Assembly: GCA_012512455.1 (NCBI GenBank)
Contig: JAAZEF010000070.1
Coordinates: 1-48,511 of the forward strand
From: Erysipelothrix sp.
GTDB lineage: Bacteria; Bacillota_I; Bacilli_A; Erysipelotrichales; Erysipelotrichaceae
DNA: 48,511 bases
Reading direction: 5' to 3'
Under the pieces are notes generated by a model. It was not told the origin of the DNA. It ran no database searches and was given only the letters and a program-made list of their open reading frames with translations. The stretch's first letter is position 1; every line of letters begins with the position of its first letter. Positions 10,109 to 18,993 of this stretch are shown here, piece after piece. Position numbers and translations under genes: made by a program.

Positions 10109-10952
10109 ATCGTTTCAACCAACTTTCTATTATCATATCTTCATTAAATCTAGTAAGTTTTAAGGAAGAGGGGTTCTTGACACATTCTTCAAAGACACAC
10201 CCAATTATTTCTGAGCTTTCTATTAAATCAGTGTGTTGTTGTATTGCTTGATAAACATCATCTAATGATGTCACTTTATAATCACGTAAATTGGTACTTA
10301 CTTGTACCTTTTGTAGACTTTCACAATAAACACCTATGGCACTAACGTAAGCTAGTCCACCAGATGACTCTCTTATTTTTCTTGCGATATCTTTAGCTAA
10401 ATTGATATCTAGAGAATTTAGTGTCACATTATAAGCAATTAAGGGTTTTCTGACACCTACCACTGTCGCACCAGCAGTTGGATGTAATTGTTGACCGAAA
10501 TCAAAAGATATATCTTTATTTTCTAGTCGATTTTTAAGTCCAGAATATCCACCTTTTCGTATCGATGCTAGTTTTCGATCATGAAATGATTTCTCATAAA
10601 GAAAGACTGGAATGTCTAATTTACTAATTTGTTTTGCCAATTGAATTGAATAATCAATTGCTTGTAATGTTGTGATGTTTTGTAATGGTACTAGTGGAAT
10701 CACATCAGTCGCTCCAATAAAGGGATGTTCTCCTTGGTGAGTGTTAACATCGATTAATGTGCTAGCTGTCTTAACAGATTGTACGATAGCTTTCAATAAT
10801 GAAGTGGGTTGACCTAGGACACTGACGACCATTCGATTGTAGTCTTGTGAGCTATTGACATCCATCACCATTACATGCGGTTGATTAAAGCACTCTATGA
10901 TAGAGGCATCATATTCAATTGAATAATTAATTAAGGCTGATAATATTTTCAT
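10086..10952 (-). CDS. Glutamate formimidoyltransferase (FTCD N-terminal type)
   Basis: THQGEHPFIGATDVIPLVPL, RKGGYSGLKNRLE, HPTAGATVVGVRKPLIAYNVTL, IRESSGGLAYVSAIGVYCES. Confidence 0.9.
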   Translation of the reverse strand: MKILSALINYSIEYDASIIECFNQPHVMVMDVNSSQDYNRMVVSVLGQPTSLLKAIVQSVKTASTLIDVNTHQGEHPFIGATDVIPLVPLQNITTLQAIDYSIQLAKQISKLDIPVFLYEKSFHDRKLASIRKGGYSGLKNRLENKDISFDFGQQLHPTAGATVVGVRKPLIAYNVTLNSLDINLAKDIARKIRESSGGLAYVSAIGVYCESLQKVQVSTNLRDYKVTSLDDVYQAIQQHTDLIESSEIIGCVFEECVKNPSSLKLTRFNEDMIIESWLKRFVSQEES

Positions 10953-12871
10953 GGATTTGCTCCTACATAAATGTTATCTAAATAGATTGTATTGTGGTCA
11001 TTAAAGTCGAAGGTAATAGATTTTATCTCTTTGTCTAGCAACTCAACTTGTATGGTTTCTAAGATGTTACTTTCTTGATGGTGATTAAAGACTCTTTCCC
11101 ATTTGGATAATACGATTGGATATGGTGGTAATACTTCCGTAGTAAAAAGGTCTACCTGACGAGTACTTCCATCTTCATATTCTATGTCTACTTTAACATC
11201 TAGCTTATCGTTTTCGTGTGCTATATCAAAATATAGAAAGTCGCCATTAGAATTAATATCAAAGGACAGTTTACTTTCTGGGTTTACTTGCAAAGTAAGG
11301 ACATTGTTCAGTCTAGATTTTTGTGTATCACGATTGTCCATTGTTGCTACTTCGTCCACAAGATTTTCACTACTATAGATTGTTGTTGTTTCAAAATCAT
11401 ATATAATTTGATTTGACCCATGATAGCTTTGTTGAGTTAACCAAGTTTTAGGCAGTTGTGAGCTAAAGGAATGAATATCAAAGAATAGTGATAGATTATC
11501 TTTTGTGACCAATTGATACGCCAAAACATTGACTAATTGTTGTTGATCTTGGGGTGCTATTAAATTAGCGGTATTAGTATTTAGGGCATTAGGTAACCTT
11601 GTATCATACTTTCCCCAAGTGGTATTAAACTGACCATGATTCGCATTACCTACATATAATATTGATTTAAAATAATCTTCTTCAACATTGATTCTTCGAT
11701 ACGTATATTCAGCTCTAAAGGTCCTGACGTCTTGGTCATGGGATCCATGTATGGCCACATAATTAACATCTGTGGGATATTTACGAAGTGAATACTGTTG
11801 ATAGGTTGGGGCGATGGCTAGCAAATTTTCAATATCAAAATCATAATTAAAAATGATGGATTCATTGTCAGGATAATGTTCTAATTGATTAAAGGTACTA
11901 GCGATAACAATGCTTTCACCGCCTCGAGAATGCCCTGCTAGTGTTATGTTTTCAAAACTTATCACATCAGAATATTCGTCTTGTAAATAAGCAATACTCT
12001 CCAATAATAGAATGGCTCTTGCGGCATTATCATCTTTTAAATTCTGATTTAGATAACCATTGAGTGCCCTATGATCTAAGCTCACTACAGCAATTCCTCG
12101 AGCACTAAGATATTCTCCTAAATAGTCATAGCCTAAATAGGAAGGAGTTGGTAACATATGGTTTCCATGTATTATAACCACTAAGGGAACTAATTCCTGT
12201 GCGTCTGGTAAAAACAACCTTCCTGATATTGGAATTTGATCAACACCATATCCTAACATTTTATCGCGACTGTCATAATCTTTGCCTTCTTGATTGCCTA
12301 TTAACCATGATAAATCTACCGTAGATCCAACAAAATCTTTGATTTGATAATCGTATGTTGCTTCAACCTCTATTGTTGAGGCATCTTGAATTACTTGCGG
12401 TATTGTTGAATATACACCCTCTTGTTTAAAGCCACCACCACATTGAAAGCTATAAAAGACTAAGTGAATAACTATTAAAAGAAGACTTGCACTTTTAAAT
12501 AATTTTGGACGATGATCTAATAGCAGTCCTAAACTAATAGTTGATAGACTCATAATGGTTATAATTGTATAAACTCCCCACTGAGGTGTATTGTACATTT
12601 TATATTTTAGTAAGAAATAATAACTGATGAATGTAATAATTATTAAGATGATCATATGAAGCTTAATTGAGAACCAACGACTAGTAATTACATCTATTGT
12701 TTCTATAATTAACATAAATATTGAGAACACTACTAAGGATGCAATGATGAAGATTAAGTTGACATAGTGATGGTAACGATTAAATACAAAAAAAGCACTT
12801 GCTAATAAAGAGCCTAATAAACCGATTAACAATTTCGAGATTCGATGTGGAGCATTAAAAAAAGACTTCAT
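10949..12871 (-). CDS. Membrane-anchored alpha/beta hydrolase
   Basis: Several N-terminal hydrophobic segments, then an alpha/beta hydrolase domain with VVIIHGNHM and nucleophile elbow GHSRGGES; 4-bp overlap with the next gene. Confidence 0.75.
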   Translation of the reverse strand: MKSFFNAPHRISKLLIGLLGSLLASAFFVFNRYHHYVNLIFIIASLVVFSIFMLIIETIDVITSRWFSIKLHMIILIIITFISYYFLLKYKMYNTPQWGVYTIITIMSLSTISLGLLLDHRPKLFKSASLLLIVIHLVFYSFQCGGGFKQEGVYSTIPQVIQDASTIEVEATYDYQIKDFVGSTVDLSWLIGNQEGKDYDSRDKMLGYGVDQIPISGRLFLPDAQELVPLVVIIHGNHMLPTPSYLGYDYLGEYLSARGIAVVSLDHRALNGYLNQNLKDDNAARAILLLESIAYLQDEYSDVISFENITLAGHSRGGESIVIASTFNQLEHYPDNESIIFNYDFDIENLLAIAPTYQQYSLRKYPTDVNYVAIHGSHDQDVRTFRAEYTYRRINVEEDYFKSILYVGNANHGQFNTTWGKYDTRLPNALNTNTANLIAPQDQQQLVNVLAYQLVTKDNLSLFFDIHSFSSQLPKTWLTQQSYHGSNQIIYDFETTTIYSSENLVDEVATMDNRDTQKSRLNNVLTLQVNPESKLSFDINSNGDFLYFDIAHENDKLDVKVDIEYEDGSTRQVDLFTTEVLPPYPIVLSKWERVFNHHQESNILETIQVELLDKEIKSITFDFNDHNTIYLDNIYVGANP

Positions 12872-12973
12872 TTATTAAACCCTTTCTTTTCATCTATTTT
12901 ATCATAATAACCTATGAATGAGATTGTTTCACTGAAAGATAATTGATAGAATAAACACAAAGGAGGCTTTGTT

Positions 12974-13336
12974 ATGACTAAGAAAAAACTAAATGAAGAC
13001 TTATTGGAACAAGAAGAGAGTAGTGCGACTGTAGAAGACTTGTTAATTTCTGGGGATGAATTTCATATGAATCTTGTAGAAAAATCTGATGTTGATTATT
13101 TAGAGGATGCGGCAGATCCTAAATATCAAAAGGAAGGTGTCTTTGGTTCATTAAAAGCTGAAGAAGACCATGAATTTCAAATTAAAGAAGTTGAAGTTGA
13201 GGCGAGTACTGCTGGTGAGGACGATTTGGTCGAAGATGGGGATCAATTCGAAATGAACCTTGTGGAAAAGACAGATACCGGAATGGAAGAACAACCAGTT
13301 CATCCTGATTATCAAAGCGAATTAAAACGTAAATAG
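12974..13336 (+). CDS. Small acidic protein with internal GD-F-MNLVEK repeats
   Basis: 120 aa; repeats EDLLISGDEFHMNLVEKSD...ADPKYQKE and DDLVEDGDQFEMNLVEKTD...VHPDYQSE. RBS AAAGGAGG. Stop is 2 nt before the next ATG. Confidence 0.75.
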   Translation: MTKKKLNEDLLEQEESSATVEDLLISGDEFHMNLVEKSDVDYLEDAADPKYQKEGVFGSLKAEEDHEFQIKEVEVEASTAGEDDLVEDGDQFEMNLVEKTDTGMEEQPVHPDYQSELKRK

Positions 13337-13338
13337 TA

Positions 13339-14307
13339 ATGAAAAAATTTCATTATGGAATAATTTCTGCGGCATCGATAGTCCCTCGTTTTGTGAGTGC
13401 TCTAAATGAATCAAAACATTCCAGAGCCATAGCAATTGGATCGTCGTCACTAAAAAGGTCAGAAAAACTTGCTAAAGAGCTAAAAATTCCGACAGCTTAT
13501 GGTAGCTATTTGGAGATTTATGAAGATCCCAAGATAGATATCGTCTATATTGCCAATATTAATGAGAATCATTTTGAGGAAATAATAAACGCATTAAACC
13601 ATGGTAAACATGTACTTTGTGAGAAACCTTTTGTATTGGATCCCAAACAAGTATCACAAATATTTGATTTAGCTTCAGAGAAAAACTTATTTGTGATGGA
13701 GGCTCAAAAGGCAGTCTTTTTACCGACGACACAATACGTCAAAAAATGTATTGAAAATAAGAAGTATGGAAAGCTTAACCAAATTCAAGTGAGTGCTTCT
13801 TTTGGTAGCCGTTTTGAAAAAGGACACTGGATGTATGATAAACATCAAGGTGGTGCCCTCTTTGGTTCTGGCTCATATATTATTGAGTACTTGTTATATC
13901 TGTTAGATGATCCTAGCTTTGAATATCAAGCATTGACCCATCTTGGTGATAGTGATGAGATTGATGATGTGGCGATTCAGTTTAAGTTTAATCAAGATTT
14001 ACTGGCATCAACCCATCTGACGACGAGAACTCACACTCATAATATTGCTCATTTCCATTTTGATGATGCGATTATTTCGATTAAAAACTTTTGGAAGAGT
14101 CGTAAGTTGAAAATTCACTATCACGATAATCAAGAATCTGATGTGAGAAAATTTTCAAATGTTCCCGAAATGGTTTATGAAATAGAGCATGTCTATGATT
14201 GCATTATGGATAATAAAATCACTTCTCCTTACATGACAAAAAACATCACAGAAAAGTGTGTGACTTTAGTTGATGAAATATATCAAACAACCTTAGAACA
14301 GAGTTAA
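13339..14307 (+). CDS. Gfo/Idh/MocA-family oxidoreductase (paralogue 2)
   Basis: FHYGIISAASIVPRFVSAL, IVYIANINENHFE, HVLCEKPFVL; similar over its length to the ORF at 6606-7535. Confidence 0.88.
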   Translation: MKKFHYGIISAASIVPRFVSALNESKHSRAIAIGSSSLKRSEKLAKELKIPTAYGSYLEIYEDPKIDIVYIANINENHFEEIINALNHGKHVLCEKPFVLDPKQVSQIFDLASEKNLFVMEAQKAVFLPTTQYVKKCIENKKYGKLNQIQVSASFGSRFEKGHWMYDKHQGGALFGSGSYIIEYLLYLLDDPSFEYQALTHLGDSDEIDDVAIQFKFNQDLLASTHLTTRTHTHNIAHFHFDDAIISIKNFWKSRKLKIHYHDNQESDVRKFSNVPEMVYEIEHVYDCIMDNKITSPYMTKNITEKCVTLVDEIYQTTLEQS

Positions 14308-14320
14308 TCTGTTCTTTTTA
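14295..14320 (+). terminator. Intrinsic terminator after Gfo/Idh paralogue 2
   Basis: AGAACAGA gttaa TCTGTTCT followed by TTTTTA. Confidence 0.8.
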
Positions 14321-14362
14321 TTTCTACCTTGTTATGAGGGTCTACATCAATGATCAAATTAT

Positions 14363-14398
14363 AAAAAAAGAGAAAGTTGTATGAAACCTTCTCTTTGA
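14363..14398 (-). terminator. Intrinsic terminator of the pfl operon
   Basis: Hairpin AAAGAGAAaG...CcTTCTCTTT with a T-run on the minus strand. Confidence 0.7.
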
Positions 14399-14401
14399 TA
14401 A

Positions 14402-14635
14402 TTACATTTTCTCGTGCATTGTACGAGAGATAACTTCATCCTGTTGTTCTTTAGTTAAGCGATTAAAGTTTACCGCATAACCTGAAACACGAACAGTCAA
14501 TTGTGGATACAATTCAGGATGATTTTGAGCATCAACTAATGTCTCACGATTGAAGACGTTAACATTCAAGTGATGTCCACCATTCTCAACATAACCATCA
14601 ATCATATTTACTAAATTTTTTACTCTTGAACTCAT
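14402..14635 (-). CDS. grcA: Stand-alone glycyl-radical domain protein (GrcA/YfiD-like); C-terminal piece of split PFL
   Basis: 77 aa; [54 protein letters not shown] with RVSGYAV radical loop. Own RBS AAGGAGA. Confidence 0.92.
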   Translation of the reverse strand: MSSRVKNLVNMIDGYVENGGHHLNVNVFNRETLVDAQNHPELYPQLTVRVSGYAVNFNRLTKEQQDEVISRTMHEKM

Positions 14636-14654
14636 ATTTAAATCTCCTTTTTAA

Positions 14655-16652
14655 TTAATCTTTTCCTAATGAACCTGGGACAATCGAGAATGTATTAGAA
14701 ATACCATCACGACTATGTTCATAAGGCAATTTGGCAACTGATTCTAATGAAGCAAGTGCTCCACTACGATCACGTCCATGCATTGGGTTTGCTCCTGGAG
14801 CAAATGGTTCGTTTGCTTTTCTACCATCAGGTGTTGCTCCTGTTTTCTTACCATACACCACATTTGAAGTAATGGTTAAGATTGACATAGAGTGAACTCC
14901 ATCACGGTATGTATGTTGTTTACGAATCTTATTCATAAAGACTTTAACAAGTTCTGCTGCGAGGCTATCAACACGGTCATCATTGTTTCCAAAGAGTGGA
15001 TAATCTCCTTCTACTTCAAAGTCTACCGCAATACCACGTTCATCACGAATTGGTTTAACTTGTGCATATTTAATGGCTGATAATGAGTCAGCAACTACTG
15101 ATAAACCAGCAATTCCTGTTGCGAACAATCTTCTGACTTCGCGATCATGTAATGCCATTTGTGATGATTCATATGAATATTTATCATGCATATAGTGAAT
15201 AATATTCAATGCATCAACATATACTTTTGCTAACCATTCTAATGTTTGGTCATATAAGGTAATGACTTCTTCGTAATCTAGAATTTCACTAGTAATAGTT
15301 TGGAATCTTGGAGCTACTTGATCTCCTGTTTTTTCATCTCTACCACCATTTATTGCATAAAGAAGTGCTTTAGCTAGGTTGGCACGTGCACCAAAGAATT
15401 GCATATCCTTACCGATTCTCATAGCTGATACACAGCAAGCAATTCCGTAATCATCACCCATTTCAATACGCATCAAGTCATCATTTTCGTATTGAATTGA
15501 AGATGTTTCAATTGAAACCTTAGCACAGAACTCCTTGAATCCTTGTGGCAAGTTCTTTGACCAAAGAACTGTCATGTTTGGTTCAGGTGCAGGTCCTAAG
15601 TTTACTAGAGTGTGTAACATTCTAAATGAGTTTTTAGTAACTAATGTACGACCATCTAAGCCCATACCACCGATTGATTCAGTAACCCATGTTGGGTCTC
15701 CTGAGAATAAATCGTTATAGTCTGGTGTTCTCATGAATTTAACTAAACGAAGTTTCATAACAAAGTGATCCATGATTTCTTGAGCCTCTTCTTCTGTTAA
15801 GACTCCTGCTTTTAGATCTCTTTCAAAATAAATGTCTAAGAACGTTGTCGTCCTACCCAGTGACATCGCTGCACCGTTTTGTTGTTTAATAGCTGCTAAA
15901 TAACCAAAATATACGAACTGAACAGCTCCTTGAGCAGTAGTTGCTGGTTGACTAATATCAATACCATAAGCTAATGCCATTGTTTTCATATCTTGTAATG
16001 CACGAATTTGTTCTGAATGTTCTTCTCTTTCAAGAATAAGTTTTTCAGTCATCGTACCTGATAGAATTTCTAAATCATCTTTTTTACCTTGAATTAAACG
16101 ATCAATACCATATAAAGCTACACGACGATAGTCACCAATAATACGACCACGACCATAAGCATCTGGAAGGCCAGTAATAATACCTGCACGACGAGCTGCT
16201 CTAATTTCTGGTGTATAGGCATCGAAGACTCCTTGGTTATGTGTTTTAGCATATTCTGTAAAAATCTTACTTACTTCTTCATCAATCTTAAAACCATAAG
16301 ACTCTAGAGCTTGTTCAGACATTCTAATGCCGCCTGAAGGTTGTAATGAACGTTTGAATGGTTTATCTGTTTGGAAACCAACAATTTTTTCTAAATCTTT
16401 ATTTAGATACCCAGGTCCATGTGACTTGATACTAGAAATAATTGAAGTATCAGCATCTAATACACCACCTGCATCTCTTTCTTTTTGGTTAAGATCTAAT
16501 ACTTGTTCCCATAAAGCTTTAGTAGCCTTAGTAGGTTCTTCTAAAAACTCATCGTTTCCTTCATAAGGTGTGTAGTTTTTTTGAATGAAATCACGAACGT
16601 TGATTTCTTTTTCCCACTCACCACCGACAAAATTCTTCCACGCGTTGCTCAT
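14655..16652 (-). CDS. pflB: Pyruvate formate-lyase catalytic subunit lacking the glycyl-radical domain
   Basis: [34 protein letters not shown] active-site cysteines. Ends at ...[23 protein letters not shown], where full-length PflB continues into the radical domain. Confidence 0.94.
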   Translation of the reverse strand: MSNAWKNFVGGEWEKEINVRDFIQKNYTPYEGNDEFLEEPTKATKALWEQVLDLNQKERDAGGVLDADTSIISSIKSHGPGYLNKDLEKIVGFQTDKPFKRSLQPSGGIRMSEQALESYGFKIDEEVSKIFTEYAKTHNQGVFDAYTPEIRAARRAGIITGLPDAYGRGRIIGDYRRVALYGIDRLIQGKKDDLEILSGTMTEKLILEREEHSEQIRALQDMKTMALAYGIDISQPATTAQGAVQFVYFGYLAAIKQQNGAAMSLGRTTTFLDIYFERDLKAGVLTEEEAQEIMDHFVMKLRLVKFMRTPDYNDLFSGDPTWVTESIGGMGLDGRTLVTKNSFRMLHTLVNLGPAPEPNMTVLWSKNLPQGFKEFCAKVSIETSSIQYENDDLMRIEMGDDYGIACCVSAMRIGKDMQFFGARANLAKALLYAINGGRDEKTGDQVAPRFQTITSEILDYEEVITLYDQTLEWLAKVYVDALNIIHYMHDKYSYESSQMALHDREVRRLFATGIAGLSVVADSLSAIKYAQVKPIRDERGIAVDFEVEGDYPLFGNNDDRVDSLAAELVKVFMNKIRKQHTYRDGVHSMSILTITSNVVYGKKTGATPDGRKANEPFAPGANPMHGRDRSGALASLESVAKLPYEHSRDGISNTFSIVPGSLGKD

Positions 16653-16954
16653 TAATATATCTCCTCTTTCATTTTTGCTTGTATATATAATTCTAAAATC
16701 TCATCTGGTTGATAGCCATGAACCTTACCAACGATTTCTCCTTCGTCAATAAGTACTAAAGCAGGAACTTGTGTAACATCCCAAGCTTTGGCTATTTCAG
16801 GTAATTGTTCATCCATTGGTAATAGATGATACTCAATATTTTCAAACTTTTGTGCGACTCGATGTGCTACTTCACTAAGTGAGTAAGTCGCATCACATGT
16901 ATTACAGGGAACTTCAACTAAGTGCTTCCCTGTAGGGAACAGCAATGTTTTCAC
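16652..16954 (-). CDS. Thioredoxin-like protein within the pfl operon
   Basis: VPCNTC redox motif and [22 protein letters not shown] (cis-Pro region). GTG at 16954 preferred (RBS GAAGGAGA about 9 nt upstream) over the track ATG at 16972. Stop overlaps the pflB start as TAATG. Confidence 0.8.
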   Translation of the reverse strand: MKTLLFPTGKHLVEVPCNTCDATYSLSEVAHRVAQKFENIEYHLLPMDEQLPEIAKAWDVTQVPALVLIDEGEIVGKVHGYQPDEILELYIQAKMKEEIY

Positions 16955-17678
16955 TTGAATACTCTCCTTCAACTACGATACGATTCGCTAATGCTACCGA
17001 ATCGGCGGTAGGCTCAGGAAGTCCCTCAAGGGGATAAGTCATATTGAGCCGTTTATATTTATCAACACCCATTGTATGGTAAGGTAAGATTTCTACCTTT
17101 TCCACACTTTGAAGTGTATCGATGTATTTTCTTAAATTAATTAAATCATTAGTATCGTCACTATATCCTGGTACCAAGACATGACGAATCCACATAGGTT
17201 GCTTGTTATCACTTAAAAACTCCGCAAAAGCCATCACTGGTTTGTTAGGTTGACCAGTAAGTTCTTTGTGCTTTTCATTATCGATATGTTTAATATCCAA
17301 TAATATTAAGTCAGTTACTTTTAACAGTCTCTTATAACTAGCTTGAGTCATATTAGAGTAGAGATAACCAGAAGTATCAAGGCATGTGTGAACACCTTCT
17401 TCTTTAAGTGCACTAAATAGAGCAATTACAAAATTTAGTTGAACTAAAGGATCTCCACCAGAAATAGTAACCCCACCTTTTTTAATGTACGATTTGTATT
17501 TCCTAACTTCTGAAACAACTTCCTCAACACTATACTCCGTGCCCTCTTCATAAGCCCAAGTATCCGGGTTATGACAGTATAGACATCTTAATGGACATCC
17601 TTGTAAGAAAATAACGAAGCGAATACCAGGTCCATCGACCGTTCCAAAACTCTCGAATGAATGAATTCTTCCTAGCAT
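16914..17678 (-). CDS. pflA: Pyruvate formate-lyase-activating enzyme (radical SAM)
   Basis: GRIHSFESFGTVDGPGIRFVIFLQGCPLRCLYCHNPDTW with CxxxCxxC; VTISGGDPLVQ. Confidence 0.95.
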   Translation of the reverse strand: MLGRIHSFESFGTVDGPGIRFVIFLQGCPLRCLYCHNPDTWAYEEGTEYSVEEVVSEVRKYKSYIKKGGVTISGGDPLVQLNFVIALFSALKEEGVHTCLDTSGYLYSNMTQASYKRLLKVTDLILLDIKHIDNEKHKELTGQPNKPVMAFAEFLSDNKQPMWIRHVLVPGYSDDTNDLINLRKYIDTLQSVEKVEILPYHTMGVDKYKRLNMTYPLEGLPEPTADSVALANRIVVEGEYSSENIAVPYREALS

Positions 17679-17769
17679 TGTTCCCCTCCTTCTTAAAAGT
17701 TACTCTTAACTAACTTTTAGCATATTTATTATAAACGTTAACTAGTGAATTTGCAACAGGTTTGATACA

Positions 17770-17813
17770 TGTAAACGCTTTTATTAGTGGACTTTTCAAT
17801 GATTACGCTTACA
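17770..17813. promoter_or_regulatory. Two cre-like (CcpA) sites upstream of pflA
   Basis: TGTAAACGCTTTTA (17770-17783) and TGATTACGCTTACA (17800-17813) resemble TGWAANCGNTNWCA. Confidence 0.45.
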
Positions 17814-17816
17814 TTT

Positions 17817-17844
17817 AAAAAAGACGAAATTAATCGTCTTTTTT
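17817..17844 (-). terminator. Intrinsic terminator overlapping the stop codon of the 58-aa ORF
   Basis: Perfect inverted repeat AAAAAAGACGA aattaa TCGTCTTTTTT. Confidence 0.85.
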
Positions 17845-18006
17845 CAGTTTGTCTTGTGCTTTTTTTAACAAATTGTGAGCGTTCTTCTTTAACTCTTCAG
17901 CAAGCTCTTCTGTTTTTTCTATAGCTCCTGAATCCTTGGCCTTTTCATAAAGGTCTTCACCTTTATCTTTAAGGTCATCAACTAAATCTTCAAACTTCTT
18001 TTTCAT
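17830..18006 (-). CDS. Small charged amphipathic helical protein (58 aa)
   Basis: Below the ORF-track cutoff; MKKKFEDLVDDLKDKGEDLYEKAKDSGAIEKTEELAEELKKNAHNLLKKAQDKLKKDD; RBS-like AGGTGAG upstream; flanked by its own terminator. Confidence 0.7.
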   Translation of the reverse strand: MKKKFEDLVDDLKDKGEDLYEKAKDSGAIEKTEELAEELKKNAHNLLKKAQDKLKKDD

Positions 18007-18066
18007 TTTAACTCACCTCTTATATATAGTTTTATAATAAAATAGTTCCATTAGCAAATGAAGTAA

Positions 18067-18993
18067 TTATTTTTGAAGCGAAGCTAACATATGCTTCGTT
18101 AAATTATCTAAGTCATATTGACAATTGAAATGCCAATCCTTTTGAGCAATACTAACATCGATACTATTTGGCCAAGACTCCGCAATAGATTGTTTGAGCG
18201 GATCAATCTCATAACTAATTGTAAAATCAGGAATGTATTTTTGAATACTCTCTGCTATCATTTTGGGGCAAACTGACATTGCTGACACGTTATAAGCATT
18301 ACGATCACTTAATAAAGAAGAATCACTTTCCATTAAATCAACAATTAATTTAAGAGCATCTCCCATATACATCATATCTAAATAGGTGTCCTCTTTGATT
18401 GGACAAGTATAATGACCATCTTTGATTGCCGCATAATAAATTTCGACCGCATAATCTGTCGTACCACCTCCTGGTGGTGTAACTGATGAAATGAGTCCTG
18501 GAAAACGTACCGAACGTGTGTCAACGCCAAACACTTGATAGTAATAGTCACATAAAAGTTCACCTGATAGTTTAGAGATTCCATACATAGTAGTCGGCCT
18601 CATGGTCGTTAATTGTGGTGTTTTATCTTTAGGACTTTCATGGCTAAAGACACCAATTGAGGATGGCGAAAAGAATTGTAAGTTAAATTCTTTGGCTATT
18701 TCCAGACCATTTAACAAACCCTGCATATTTACATCCCATGCCAGTTGAGGATTCTTTTCCGCATTGACACTTAAAATAGCTGCTAAATGAATTAATGTAT
18801 CTACTTGATAAGATTCACAGATGTTCCTAAATTTTTCATGATCTAAAACATCTAAGACTTCCATCGGACTACTACAGTTTTCTAAAGTAATATCTGACGC
18901 AATAACTTCTTGGTCTCCATAAAGTAGTCTTAAATATGTTACGAGTTCACTTCCGATTTGACCATTGGCTCCTGTTACTAAAATCCTTTTCAT
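18067..18993 (-). CDS. L-threonine 3-dehydrogenase, SDR/epimerase type
   Basis: MKRILVTGANGQIGSELV; PGLISSVTPPGGGTTDYAVEIYYAAIKDGHYTCPIKEDTYLDMMYM; adjacent to kbl. Confidence 0.88.
   Translation of the reverse strand: MKRILVTGANGQIGSELVTYLRLLYGDQEVIASDITLENCSSPMEVLDVLDHEKFRNICESYQVDTLIHLAAILSVNAEKNPQLAWDVNMQGLLNGLEIAKEFNLQFFSPSSIGVFSHESPKDKTPQLTTMRPTTMYGISKLSGELLCDYYYQVFGVDTRSVRFPGLISSVTPPGGGTTDYAVEIYYAAIKDGHYTCPIKEDTYLDMMYMGDALKLIVDLMESDSSLLSDRNAYNVSAMSVCPKMIAESIQKYIPDFTISYEIDPLKQSIAESWPNSIDVSIAQKDWHFNCQYDLDNLTKHMLASLQK

Noticed and set aside
14892-16566. Plus-strand ORFs at 14892, 15535 and 16327
   Set aside because: Antisense to pflB; no family resemblance.
18378-18584. Minus-strand 68-aa ORF
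   Set aside because: Out-of-frame ORF within the threonine dehydrogenase gene.
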